In this document: positions 31,996-40,688 of the stretch, piece after piece
Position numbering within the stretch: position 1 is the first letter of the stretch
Layout: each line of letters opens with the position of its first letter
Assembly (NCBI RefSeq): GCF_000981585.1
Contig: NZ_LN831776.1
Coordinates: 5,501,187 to 5,565,186 of the forward strand
Origin: Paenibacillus riograndensis SBR5
Lineage (GTDB): Bacteria > Bacillota > Bacilli > Paenibacillales > Paenibacillaceae
Length of the DNA stretch: 64,000 nt
Direction: 5' to 3'
Position numbers and translations under genes: made by a program
Notes under the pieces: model-generated
Told to the model about the DNA's origin: nothing
The model's input: only the letters and a program-made list of their open reading frames with translations
Database searches by the model: none

Positions 31996-32545
31996 AGACG
32001 GCTGCGCCGTCCTCCCCGGGACAGCGCAGCCGTCTTGGTTCTAGCGTTACCTGGAGAACGATTCCCCGTGAATCCTACGGCAACTCTTTAAGTGGAAAAA
32101 GGGACACTAATTTGCTGGAGTACCCTATCCTCGGGCAGATGAAGTGGAAAAAGGGACACTAATTCAGCTCATTTACCCATTTTTCAAGAAAAGCAGCCCA
32201 ATTAAGTTTACTTTTTCCACTTCAATCTCAAGATTACTTAATTTTCGGAAAAATAAGTTCCCTTTTTCCAACTAGTACCTGCGAAGAAGCCGGTAAAGAC
32301 AGATCGCCCTATTCCTTCGCGATCGATCCGCAGCCGTTACGGACAGGAAGCCGTTATGGATAGCAGATTCGTCTATTCCGCAGGTTAAACGGACTGAGAT
32401 GCCTTTATTTGTCCCTTTCCCCTTTATTCCAGGCTCGATCGAACAATATAACGGCTCCTGAGTCCGTAACTGCTGAAAAAACAAGGTTTTTGATAAAATA
32501 AGGGCTCCTCAGTCCGCTTCAGTCCGCTGCTGGAGCCAAATCCTT
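31996..32545 (+). repeat. Composite intergenic repeat, copy B (uninterrupted)
   Basis: About 550 bp, order: 12-bp perfect hairpin AGACGGCTGCGC/GCGCAGCCGTCT (31996-32035), GTTACCTGGAGAACGATTCC, CCTACGGCAACTC, direct AAGTGGAAAAAGGGACACTA modules at 32090 and 32142, inverted modules at 32206 and 32256, the AAGAAGCCGGTAAAGACA / CGATCGATCCGCAGCC segment, then an inverted pair CGGACTGAGATGCCTTTATT (32390) and AAATAAGGGCTCCTCAGTCC (32495). It lies between the converging catalase and alkC-like genes and serves as the empty-site reference for the IS110 insertion. Confidence 0.88.
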
Positions 32546-32589
32546 CTGCATCGCTTATATCCTCTGAGGCTCCCAAGATATCCACATTT

Positions 32590-32730
32590 TGATTTCTTGA
32601 TTATTCCCGCACTTCGCGGTGGAAATCCGCAGACTGCCTATGCTGAAGATAGCGAGCTTTCCTACGGAAAGCTTTTAGGCGGACGCATTCGCTCCGTATA
32701 ACTCCTCCTAGATTCGCAGCATAGCGGGGC
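32590..32730 (+). repeat. Interspersed intergenic repeat, family G, partial copy 3
   Basis: GATTTCTTGATTATTCCCGC-ACTTCGCGGTGGAAATCCGC matches copies at 5650 and 43910; AGGCGGACGCATTCGCTCC downstream matches the far end of copy 2. An insertion of about 45 nt separates the two parts. Confidence 0.7.
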
Positions 32731-32748
32731 AGCGGAGTCTATTCGTAA

Positions 32749-33876
32749 TCATAGCTCCAAGTCTCCTTTGCGCTGCGGCTTCAGTACAAGCACTGCAGAT
32801 GCGGCTTCCCGGCCGTTCACCAGCAGGGTGATCTTATGTTCCCCCGCATAATGGCGGCGGGTGGTCAGATCCACCCAGCGGTGGGTCCGTTTTCCGGATA
32901 GCCGGGTGCCTCCCGGAACCGTTTTATCCGAGAGCAGGAACAGCTTGCGCGAGGTTTTGCCCCCGGCTTTTACAAAATCAATTCCGTATTCTATACGTAT
33001 ACGGGCCTCATCCCCCTCGCGGACGGCAAGGGCATAGGCCAGCTCACAGCTCCCGCCTATCGGCAGTTCCGCAGGCTCCACAGACAGGACGGCGCTGACG
33101 GCAAGCGGGGATTCGTCCTCCTGGCCTGCATAACCAAAAAGCGCCATAATCTCAGGGTTCGCTTTGCGGATCAGCGTGCGGCAGCCATGCCGCACGATCC
33201 AGTCCGTGTGCGCATTCACGCCCTTCCAGCGCCGGACAATATCAATCACGACACCGGGGTGATCCTTGGCGATGTCATTGAGATTGTTCGCCACACTCTT
33301 GCGCACGTATAGCGAAGAGTCTGCCTTCAGCTGCTCCAGCACCGGGAGCACCGGCGACGGGTCATGCTTGAACATGGGCAGCGCCTGGCCCCAGGGAAGG
33401 CGGGGCCGGCTGCCCTCGCTCGACAGCCGCCGCACATGCTCGTCCGGGTGCTGCGACCAGCGCAGCATCTGCGCCATCATCCGCTGCGGGTCCCGCAGCA
33501 GAAACGGCCGGACGGCAAATTCTGCCGACGATTTGGGCGTGAAGCGTTCCAGCGCCGACATCGACAGCTCCCAGTGCTCTTCGCTTCCTCCGAATACTTC
33601 AACGAAATCGGGGAAGATCAGATACGGGAAGCCTACACATTCTTTATCTATCGCAAACAGAATTTCCAGAGCATCCTCATACCGCCGGGGCAAAAATGTT
33701 CCCAGCGTCTCCGTGATCCGCCGCATCCGGCCCTTCAGCTCCAGTTCCTCCCAAGGGTCCTTCATCGCCGCAGTGACGAATCCCTCCAGATCAAACCCGC
33801 TATATACGGACTGCAGCTTCGTGCCGAAGCTGCGCAGAAATCCCTCATTGTACATTGCTTTTAACGGTTCCGCCAT
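32749..33876 (-). CDS. DNA alkylation repair protein, AlkC-like HEAT-repeat glycosylase
   Basis: 375 residues, all-alpha HEAT-like solenoid. N-terminal MAEPLKAMYNEGFLRSFG, then HWELSMSALERFTPKSSAEFAVRPFL and WSQHPDEHVRRLSSEGSRPRLPWG, and RKSVANNLNDIAKDHPGVV with WIVRHGCRTLIRKA, are the sequence landmarks of the AlkC group that removes 3-methyladenine and similar lesions. The C-terminal ~100 residues form a beta-rich Ig-like domain (LPIGGSCELAYALAV...HKITLLVNGREAA), seen in AlkC variants. Start 33876 follows GGAGGAG. Confidence 0.9.
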   Translation of the reverse strand: MAEPLKAMYNEGFLRSFGTKLQSVYSGFDLEGFVTAAMKDPWEELELKGRMRRITETLGTFLPRRYEDALEILFAIDKECVGFPYLIFPDFVEVFGGSEEHWELSMSALERFTPKSSAEFAVRPFLLRDPQRMMAQMLRWSQHPDEHVRRLSSEGSRPRLPWGQALPMFKHDPSPVLPVLEQLKADSSLYVRKSVANNLNDIAKDHPGVVIDIVRRWKGVNAHTDWIVRHGCRTLIRKANPEIMALFGYAGQEDESPLAVSAVLSVEPAELPIGGSCELAYALAVREGDEARIRIEYGIDFVKAGGKTSRKLFLLSDKTVPGGTRLSGKRTHRWVDLTTRRHYAGEHKITLLVNGREAASAVLVLKPQRKGDLEL

Positions 33877-33996
33877 TTCTGTCTCCTCCTGCCGGTTACT
33901 GCCTGCGCAGTGTATTGCACTTCTGGTACAAGTGTAGCCAGAACACAGCGTAACATAAGTAACCGGACAGCTGAATGTCATATTTGGTCCGCAGGA

Positions 33997-34467
33997 TTAT
34001 GAGTAATGTTTAAGCTCTGTGCTTTTTCTGGCCCTGTCCACGATCGGACCTTGCAAAATATTTACAAAAGCAACATTGCTGGAACGGATGCTTAACAGCT
34101 CATCCTGTATGCTGATACCCATGGCTTCCATAACATTTTCAGGAAACGAGATAACATTTCGCTCATCCAGGTAAACCCAGCTGAATATTCTCTGTTTGGT
34201 ACGGTATATGTAGCCTTCCTCAGTCTGGTTAAACAGGACAGGATCCTTTTTCAAAACATCAAGGAGGTAGGATTTGTGGACTTCCAGCATCCCTCTCGAC
34301 ATTACACTGAATCCTCCTGAGGTTCCGCTCCCCGACATTATAAAAAGCTTGCTGCATCTCTGTATCCCATACTCTTCAAGCGGCTCGTCCGGCAAAAACA
34401 GCGTGCGGTCTTCTTTTACCTTAAGCCAGCCGTATATGTACTTGCCTCCTGGTGTGATTAAAGGCAT
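33997..34467 (-). CDS. Hypothetical protein, probable tandem AbrB/SpoVT-like domains
   Basis: 156 residues. Two halves look alike: GWLKVKEDRTLFLPDEPLEE-YGIQRCSKLFIMSG and SWVYLDERNVISFPENVMEA-MGISIQDELLSIRS. Each follows the pattern seen in AbrB/MazE swapped-hairpin domains (short beta strand, Pro, helix ending in hGI..GD-L.I). The assignment rests on this pattern only. The RBS is AGAGGTGCCGGG before ATG 34467. It is a single gene between the nitrilase-like and alkC-like genes on the same strand. DNA binding is possible but unproven. Confidence 0.5.
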   Translation of the reverse strand: MPLITPGGKYIYGWLKVKEDRTLFLPDEPLEEYGIQRCSKLFIMSGSGTSGGFSVMSRGMLEVHKSYLLDVLKKDPVLFNQTEEGYIYRTKQRIFSWVYLDERNVISFPENVMEAMGISIQDELLSIRSSNVAFVNILQGPIVDRARKSTELKHYS

Positions 34468-34545
34468 CCCGGCACCTCTTTCCCCGATTTATAACCAATC
34501 CCATTTATGAATGGACCACCAGGGTCCAGCCTTCAACTGGCGGTG

Positions 34546-35220
34546 TTACCTCATAGCAGGCTTGTAGTCAGTTCCAGCAATCGCAACTGTACCACTTTTC
34601 AAATCCACAATGCGGCTTCGTGTGTCAGCGTGTGATATGTACAGCGGTTGCCCGTTTGCCGTTATACAGTAGGATATAGGGATAGACACCCCACAGTTCC
34701 GGTAGGAGCCGTCGGCATGGCTGGTTCCAATGATGGGGCATTGGTATTTCACAGCGATCCGCGCTGCCTCCTCCGTCCACAAGGCGAACTGTTCTTCACT
34801 GAACATTCCCACTCCTATCGGATGGGCGATGAAATCCAGAGTTCCAGCATGCCCTTCCAGCCCGTTCAGCCCCTGTAAAATCTCCACACACAGCAGATAA
34901 CCCATCCTGATAGCACCTGCCGCAACTACAGAAGGAGCATACAGCTCTCCTTGCATCGGTGACTTCGGCCGTTCCAATACAATCTCTCCGTCTGGACCGA
35001 TCACTAGCGCTCTGTCTTGGCCGTTATCATTTTTGTAGCTGGTAATCATCAGCTTCCTATACTGCCCGGCAAGACTGCGGAGTGTCTGCACACTGCCGGT
35101 ATCGGCTACATACCCTTCAGGGTAGAGCACTGCATCGCAATATTCGGACCACTGCTTAAGTTCTTGTTGCATCCTCAATAACCCTGACTCGTGGTTGGGT
35201 TGGGAGACCAGCAATCTCAT
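34546..35220 (-). CDS. Carbon-nitrogen hydrolase (nitrilase superfamily)
   Basis: 224 residues with the nitrilase catalytic triad in order: Glu35 in VLYPEGYVAD, Lys86 in LERPKSPMQG and Cys111 in YLLCVEIL. It hydrolyses an unidentified amide, nitrile or carbamoyl substrate; it is shorter than the usual ~260 residues because the C-terminal part is trimmed. Start 35220 follows GGAGG; an upstream ATG overlaps the RBS. No neighbour hints at the substrate. The 220 bp upstream (35221-35448) hold no feature. Confidence 0.8.
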   Translation of the reverse strand: MRLLVSQPNHESGLLRMQQELKQWSEYCDAVLYPEGYVADTGSVQTLRSLAGQYRKLMITSYKNDNGQDRALVIGPDGEIVLERPKSPMQGELYAPSVVAAGAIRMGYLLCVEILQGLNGLEGHAGTLDFIAHPIGVGMFSEEQFALWTEEAARIAVKYQCPIIGTSHADGSYRNCGVSIPISYCITANGQPLYISHADTRSRIVDLKSGTVAIAGTDYKPAMR

Positions 35221-35448
35221 TGGGATTCCTCCATACATTTACTTTCTGCCGCCTAAAATTCTTCAATTCAGCAGCACTTCTATTTGTGCAAAATAGGTAT
35301 AATCCGCCTTTGTCTGCAACAGGAAAGCGTCATTTTCACATATTTTGCAAATTAAATCTTGTTTTCAAAATGCAATGCCTGTCGTATTATAGATAAAAAG
35401 CTTTTGTAGACACCCGCGCTAAAGCGAACGAACGGAGGAATGTCAGCC

Positions 35449-35667
35449 ATGCCGCAGACACTTGTCAAAAATGTTGATTTTTTTGTCGCCGCCCTATCGC
35501 AGACCTATGTGTCCGCGCTGCAGCTCGACCCGGACGGCATGTATTCTCAGGTGGGCATCGGAATCGTCGAGAAATTTGCTGAAGACTATGTACGGCTCAA
35601 AAGGTTCGACGGCAGCGTCTCCCATTACGACCGGGAAATCACGAAATTCCAGCATAACAAAGCCTAA
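35449..35667 (+). CDS. Small hypothetical protein
   Basis: 72 residues, soluble, with a weakly coiled N-terminal half (VKNVDFFVAALSQTYVSAL) and a basic C-terminus. The ATG at 35449 follows ACGGAGG by ten bases; an in-frame ATG at 35440 overlaps that RBS. No recognisable domain. It stands alone. Confidence 0.55.
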   Translation: MPQTLVKNVDFFVAALSQTYVSALQLDPDGMYSQVGIGIVEKFAEDYVRLKRFDGSVSHYDREITKFQHNKA

Positions 35668-35723
35668 TTCATCCCTAAATACATTCCGCTTTGAGTATAA
35701 TTTTCCTGCTTACTCCAGATAAA

Positions 35724-35760
35724 AGGCTGCCAGCCCTTAGCATTACGGCACAGCCTTGAT
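35724..35760 (+). terminator. Hairpin after the small gene
   Basis: AAGGCTGCC...GGCACAGCCTT, 9-bp stem without a clear T run. The remaining bases to 35870 hold nothing else. Confidence 0.4.
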
Positions 35761-35870
35761 ACCTTTCTCCCCTGCATGGTGGTTCAGTTCCGCCCATTTG
35801 GTTAATCGTTACATAAGATGGGCATTATGGACATATCTTAACTTTTGCAGAGCAGAAAGGAATGAGAGAC

Positions 35871-36080
35871 ATGAGCGACAAAGCGGATTTCAGAGACGAA
35901 CGAACCCCCGGATTCAGTCAGATTCCTGATGCCAGCATCAGGCCTGGACAAACCGCATCTACGGACAAGCTGGACGATATCGTCGGAGGTATTATGGATA
36001 ATGTGCAGGAAACCCTGACCGGCGATTCCCCTGAGAACTCCGGCAAGAATCCGGCCGGGGAGAAAACCGGCGACAAGTAA
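35871..36080 (+). CDS. Small acidic hypothetical protein
   Basis: 69 residues, strongly charged and probably disordered at both ends, with one amphipathic helix (DKLDDIVGGIMDNVQETLTG). CsbD- or KGG-like stress proteins were considered but no signature is present. Start ATG 35871 follows AAAGGA at a good distance. Confidence 0.55.
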   Translation: MSDKADFRDERTPGFSQIPDASIRPGQTASTDKLDDIVGGIMDNVQETLTGDSPENSGKNPAGEKTGDK

Positions 36081-36104
36081 AATACATTTAAAAAGGGACT
36101 TGGG

Positions 36105-36300
36105 CCATTCTATTGTATTTTGTACAGCAGATCATCCCAAAATAGTCCGAAAAACTGGATCTATTGTACTCTGTACAGCAGAATCCTGTGTAAAGAGTGC
36201 TTTAGGCCAGAATTCCAGAAATCAATTGCAGCAAATACAATAGAATGCTATTTTTCACAGAATACTGGCCATTCTGCTGCACAAAGTGCAATCACCCTGC
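36105..36300. repeat. CTATTGTA...TGTACAGCAGA short repeats
   Basis: ATTCTATTGTATTTTGTACA-GCAGA at 36111 and ATCTATTGTACTCTGTACA-GCAGA at about 36159, then related AATACAATAGAATGCTATTT and ATTCTGCTGCACAAAGTGCA at about 36235 and 36270. Reversed, the motif also occurs at 5686-5712 (TTCTGCTGTACAAACTGCAA). The rest of 36301-36560 holds no feature I can support. Confidence 0.55.
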
Positions 36301-36581
36301 GCGTCTTCACGAGCATAGCAAAAAAGCCGTGCCCATATACTGACCTTCCAGCCATACCAGGTGCGGGTAGGTTTTTTTGTGCCAGAAGAATGCGCCTCCA
36401 GAGGTGTCCGGTCCCATTGTGCCAAAGAAGACGCAGCAGCTTGAGCCCTTTCAGAATTACTCCGTAGTCGTGCAATCTCCTTCACATTCATTGCCCCGAC
36501 ACGGGCGAGCAAAAAATTATAAAGCCCGAGGCAGCATTCCGCCACAAAATTTTAACGTGTGCATTTTAATAATTTCTTGAC

Positions 36582-36621
36582 TTGACAGTGCGGAGGCCGT
36601 AAACTGAAATCGTTAACAATT
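36582..36621 (+). promoter_or_regulatory. Promoter and LacI-type operator of the hexuronate regulator
   Basis: TTGACA (36582-36587), 17-bp spacer, TGAAAT (36605-36610), overlapped by AATCGTTAACAATT (36608-36621), symmetric at 12 of 14 positions. That is the shape of a LacI/GalR operator and suggests autoregulation. Confidence 0.55.
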
Positions 36622-36642
36622 CTATTTTTCCGGAGAGATATT

Positions 36643-37638
36643 ATGATCACCATCAAAGACATTGCACGTGTCGCCGGCGTCTCCCATACCACCGTTTCCC
36701 GGGCGCTGAACGGCAGCCCGCTGATCAAGAAGGTCACCCGGGACAAAATAGAAAAAATCGCTGCAGAAATGAACTACGTCCCCAATTACAGCGCCAAGAG
36801 CCTGGTGACCAAAAGATCCTTCACCATTGGCCTGTTCTTTTCCAGCATTGAGCAAGGGACCTCGGCCAGCTTCCTAGTGGATGCCATCAAGGGAATCAGC
36901 CACATCCTGGATGAGAACTTCAACCTGACGGTCAACGGTATTGACGGCGTTCATAACTTTGGCAATATTCAGCCGCAGCGTTTTGACGGCATTCTGGTCA
37001 TGAGCCAGAGCGACGAGGACAATGCCTTCATCTATCATGTGAAGAAGATGGGCATTCCACTAGTGGTGCTCAACCGCCAGCTTGAAGACCCCGGCATTAT
37101 GAACGTGGTGGCAAATGACCGCGAAGGCGTGAAGGAAGCCATTGACTATGCCGTCCGCCAGGGACACCGGAAACTCGCTATTATCGAAGGCAAACCCGGC
37201 TTCAAGTCTTCGAGCGAGCGCAAGCAGGGTTTCATGGACAGCCTGATTGCCCATCGCCTCCCGCTGAACTCCGGTTATTTTGCGGCAGGTGACTACAGCA
37301 TTGAGAGCGGTTATGCGGCTATGGCTGCGCTGCTCCAGCTGGAAGATCCGCCGACAGCCGTTTTCTGCTCCAATGACGACATGGCGATTGGCGCGATGAA
37401 TGCCTGCTACGCCCACAAGGCCGATGTTCCGGGGCAGATTTCCCTGCTTGGATTCGATGATATTATGTTCTCCCGGTATACGAATCCCGCCTTGACCACG
37501 GTCCGCAAACCGATTACGGAAATCAGCGAGCTTGGCACCAAAATGCTGGTCCAGCTGCTTCAGCAGCCGGAGACCCAACCCCAGCAGCTGTTCGTGAACA
37601 CATCGTTAGTCATACGCCAGACAGTAGCTGAGGTATAA
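36643..37638 (+). CDS. LacI-family regulator of the galacturonate operon
   Basis: 331 residues: helix-turn-helix TIKDIARVAGVSHTTVSRALNG, hinge YVPNYSAKSLVTKRS, and a periplasmic-binding-like effector domain with FDGILVMSQ, FCSNDDMAIGAMNACY and ISLLGFDDIMFSRYTNPALTTV. It is the first gene before uxaB-uxaA-uxaC and probably senses a hexuronate or a derivative. CCGGAGAG precedes the ATG. A motif ACGTGTGCATT occurs before it (36554) and again just before uxaB (37671). Confidence 0.9.
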   Translation: MITIKDIARVAGVSHTTVSRALNGSPLIKKVTRDKIEKIAAEMNYVPNYSAKSLVTKRSFTIGLFFSSIEQGTSASFLVDAIKGISHILDENFNLTVNGIDGVHNFGNIQPQRFDGILVMSQSDEDNAFIYHVKKMGIPLVVLNRQLEDPGIMNVVANDREGVKEAIDYAVRQGHRKLAIIEGKPGFKSSSERKQGFMDSLIAHRLPLNSGYFAAGDYSIESGYAAMAALLQLEDPPTAVFCSNDDMAIGAMNACYAHKADVPGQISLLGFDDIMFSRYTNPALTTVRKPITEISELGTKMLVQLLQQPETQPQQLFVNTSLVIRQTVAEV

Positions 37639-37663
37639 AAAAAGAGCCTCTCTTTTTTTGAAT

Positions 37664-37690
37664 AAAATGTTCACGTGTGCATTATTCCAA
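37664..37690 (+). promoter_or_regulatory. Repeated ACGTGTGCATT motif upstream of uxaB
   Basis: CACGTGTGCATTATTCC at 37671 matches AACGTGTGCATTTTAAT at 36553, upstream of the regulator gene. It is a candidate site for co-regulation of regulator and operon. Confidence 0.35.
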
Positions 37691-37719
37691 TACCTTATAA
37701 AAGGAGATTATTGAACCTT

Positions 37720-39141
37720 ATGACACAGCGTTTATCCAGAACCACTCAACCCGGCCTGCCGCAATATCCAGAACGGATGATTCAATTTGGGGAAGGCAAT
37801 TTCATGCGTGCCTTCGTAGACTGGCAGCTGCAGCAGATGAACCAACAAGGCCTGTTCAACGGAAGTGCGGCGGTTGTCGTGCCGATCGGCCAGGGAATCG
37901 GCGGACTGATGGCCGAGCAGGATAATCTCTACACGGTACTGCTGAACGGCATCATGCAGGAGCAGCCAGTCAATTCGCGCGAGATCATCACCAGTGTCAG
38001 CCGGGTGATCAATCCCTACAGCGACTATGAAGCGTATCTGGCTCTGGCCGAAAATGATGAGCTGGAGTTTATCACCTCCAATACGACCGAAGCCGGCATC
38101 GCCTATCAGCCGGAAGACCGTTTGGAGGATGCGCCTCCCTCAAGCTTTCCTGCCAAGCTGACCGCCCTTCTCTACAGACGGTTTGAGCTGGGCAAAAAAG
38201 GTTTCGTCATCATTCCCTGCGAGCTGATTGACCGCAATGGGGAAAAGCTGAAGGAAATTGTCCGGCAATACGCCGCAGCATGGAACCTGGGTGAAGCGTT
38301 CCTGCAGTGGCTGGATGACGAGAACACCTTCTGCTGCAGTCTGGTTGACCGGATTGTTCCGGGCTATCCGCGCGGCAAGGCCGCTGAGCTGGAAGCGGAG
38401 CTGGGCTACCTCGACAAGCTGATGGTAACCGCAGAGCCGTTCCTCTTCTGGGTCATTGAAGGTCCGGCATGGCTGTCCGAGCGGCTTCCGCTGGCGAAGG
38501 CCGGACTTAACGTAGTCGTTACGGATGACATGACCCTCTACCGCGAGCGCAAGGTTCACCTGCTGAATGGGCCGCATACGGCCATGGTTCCCCTCGCCAT
38601 GATGGCAGGGCTTGAAACCGTGGAGGATGTGATGAACGATGAAACGTTCTACCGCTTTGTGCGCAGGCTTTTGGATGAAGAACTGATTCCGGTGCTGGAT
38701 CTGCCGCAAGAAGAGCTTCTCTCTTACGCTGACGCTGTGCTGGAGCGCTTCAAAAACCCGTTCATCCGCCACGAGCTGGCCTCGATTTCACTGAACAGCA
38801 TCTCCAAGTTTAAAACACGGCTTCTCCCTGTGCTCCTCCGGTATCAGCAGGAACGCGGCCAGCTGCCGCCGCTGATTACACTGGCTTTTGCCGGGCTGCT
38901 GCTAAGCTACCGGGGCGACCGCGTGAAGCGTCAGGACAGTGCCGAGGTGCTGGCGGTTTTTGATCAGGCCTGGAGCCAGCCCTCCACCTTCACTGCTTCA
39001 ATTCTTAGAGAAGTCAGCCTGTGGGGCCAGGATCTGACACAGGTGCCTGGTCTTACTGAAGCTGTTGATGCCCGGCTGCACCAGCTCCAGAGCTCCGACA
39101 GCCGTGCCGCACTGCAGCAGTTGGTCCGTTCAGAAGTTTAA
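37720..39141 (+). CDS. uxaB: Tagaturonate reductase
   Basis: 473 residues of the polyol-dehydrogenase (long-chain mannitol dehydrogenase) family. It reduces D-tagaturonate to D-altronate with NADH, the second step of galacturonate breakdown. The opening MIQFGEGNFMRAFVDWQLQQ and KVHLLNGPHTAM with NPFIRHELASISLNSISKFK are UxaB landmarks. The ATG is 13 bases from AAAAGGAG; an in-frame TTG at 37711 is closer to the ribosome site, so the start is not settled. Followed by uxaA after 26 bp. Confidence 0.93.
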   Translation: MTQRLSRTTQPGLPQYPERMIQFGEGNFMRAFVDWQLQQMNQQGLFNGSAAVVVPIGQGIGGLMAEQDNLYTVLLNGIMQEQPVNSREIITSVSRVINPYSDYEAYLALAENDELEFITSNTTEAGIAYQPEDRLEDAPPSSFPAKLTALLYRRFELGKKGFVIIPCELIDRNGEKLKEIVRQYAAAWNLGEAFLQWLDDENTFCCSLVDRIVPGYPRGKAAELEAELGYLDKLMVTAEPFLFWVIEGPAWLSERLPLAKAGLNVVVTDDMTLYRERKVHLLNGPHTAMVPLAMMAGLETVEDVMNDETFYRFVRRLLDEELIPVLDLPQEELLSYADAVLERFKNPFIRHELASISLNSISKFKTRLLPVLLRYQQERGQLPPLITLAFAGLLLSYRGDRVKRQDSAEVLAVFDQAWSQPSTFTASILREVSLWGQDLTQVPGLTEAVDARLHQLQSSDSRAALQQLVRSEV

Positions 39142-39167
39142 TTTATCATTTTTATAGGAGGGACAGC

Positions 39168-40655
39168 ATGAAACGATTAATGAAAATGAATCCCCGGGAT
39201 ACAGTAGCCGTCGCGCTGCGTCCGATTGCCTCCGGTGAAGTACTTTCCTTTGAAGGGCTTAGTCTCACAGCCGCCCAGGATATTCCGCAGGGCCATAAAA
39301 TCGCCTTAACAAGCTTCGCCGAGGGCGATGTCATTACCAAATACGGATACCCGATCGGGCATGCGGTGGAGGAGATCCGGGCGGGTGACTGGATTCATAC
39401 ACATAACATCAAAACCAATCTGTCCGGAGAAGAAGAATATGAATATCTTCCCGACCTGCATCCGGTTACCTATCCAAAACGCGGCCTGACGTTCCAGGGC
39501 TACCGCAGGGCGAACGGCAAGGTCGGCATCCGCAACGATCTGTTCATCATCCCTACAGTTGGCTGCGTGAACGGCATTGCCGAGCAGATGCTGCAGGAGT
39601 TCAAGGCAGAGCACCCCGACCTGGGCGGTTTTGACAACTTCACTGTGCTTAAGCACCCTTACGGCTGCTCGCAGCTTGGCGACGACCACCGCATGACCCG
39701 CAGTATCCTGCTGGATGCCGTTAACCATCCCAACGCCGGGGGCGTGCTTGTCTTCGGCTTGGGCTGCGAGAATAATATCGTCTCCGAATTCCGCAGCATG
39801 CTGGGCGACTATGACGGGAGCCGGGTCAAATTCCTCGTCGCCCAAGAGGTGGGCGATGAGGTAGAAGCCGGTCTGGCCCTGCTTGAAGAGCTGTACGAGG
39901 CCGCAAAAAATGATGTCCGCGAGCCCGTTCCGCTCAGCGAGCTGAACATCGGGCTGAAATGCGGCGGCTCCGATGGATTCTCCGGCATTACTGCGAATCC
40001 GCTGCTGGGCGCTTTTTCCGACTTCATTATCTCCCAAGGCGGAACCTCCGTGCTGACCGAGGTCCCTGAAATGTTCGGAGCGGAGAAGATGCTCATGGCA
40101 CGTGCGGAGAACCGTGAGGTCTTTGAAGACATCGTTTCCCTGATCAATAACTTCAAGCAGTATTTCCTCTCATACGGTGAACCGGTGTACGAGAATCCTT
40201 CTCCCGGCAACAAAGCCGGAGGAATCAGCACGCTCGAAGACAAATCGCTGGGTTGTACGCAAAAGGCCGGCAGCTCGCCTGTTGTGGATGTGCTGGATTA
40301 CGGGGTGAAGCTGCGCCGCAAAGGTCTCAGTCTCCTGCAAGCCCCGGGCAATGACCTGGTGGCAGCCTCCGCCCTCGCCGCTTCGGATTGCCAGCTTGTG
40401 CTTTTTACGACCGGCCGGGGAACACCGTTCGGCAGCTTTGTGCCTACGGTCAAGGTGGCGACCAACAATGACCTTTTTGCCAAAAAGGGCCACTGGATGG
40501 ACTTCAATGCCGGACCGCTGCTGGAGCGTCCGATGGCCGATGTGCTGGAGGAATTTATCGCCTACATTATCGATGTGGCCAGCGGCCAAAAAACACGCAA
40601 CGAGCAAAACGAAGTGCGCGAGCTGGCCATTTTCAAAACCGGAGTTACGCTCTAA
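39168..40655 (+). CDS. uxaA: Altronate dehydratase
   Basis: 495 residues. It dehydrates D-altronate to 2-keto-3-deoxygluconate, needing Fe2+. The N-terminal SAF-like domain (1-90) ends with DWIHTHNIKTNLSG; the catalytic part has FQGYRRANGKVGIRNDLFII, HPYGCSQLGDDH, GLGCENNIVSEF, LKCGGSDGFSGITANP and the C-terminal FTTGRGTPFGSFVPTVKVATN. All conserved cysteines are present. TAGGAGGG precedes the ATG. It lies between uxaB and uxaC in the operon. Confidence 0.95.
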   Translation: MKRLMKMNPRDTVAVALRPIASGEVLSFEGLSLTAAQDIPQGHKIALTSFAEGDVITKYGYPIGHAVEEIRAGDWIHTHNIKTNLSGEEEYEYLPDLHPVTYPKRGLTFQGYRRANGKVGIRNDLFIIPTVGCVNGIAEQMLQEFKAEHPDLGGFDNFTVLKHPYGCSQLGDDHRMTRSILLDAVNHPNAGGVLVFGLGCENNIVSEFRSMLGDYDGSRVKFLVAQEVGDEVEAGLALLEELYEAAKNDVREPVPLSELNIGLKCGGSDGFSGITANPLLGAFSDFIISQGGTSVLTEVPEMFGAEKMLMARAENREVFEDIVSLINNFKQYFLSYGEPVYENPSPGNKAGGISTLEDKSLGCTQKAGSSPVVDVLDYGVKLRRKGLSLLQAPGNDLVAASALAASDCQLVLFTTGRGTPFGSFVPTVKVATNNDLFAKKGHWMDFNAGPLLERPMADVLEEFIAYIIDVASGQKTRNEQNEVRELAIFKTGVTL

Positions 40656-40688
40656 TCCTATTCCAATCCAAGCAAAGGGAGAATTGCA

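Noticed and set aside
36255..36545. A 78-96 residue minus-strand open frame (MNVKEIARLRSNSERAQAAA...)
   Set aside because: A GAAGGAG precedes an internal ATG, but the composition looks random, the frame runs through short repeats, and no domain is visible. Could be revisited if homologues exist.
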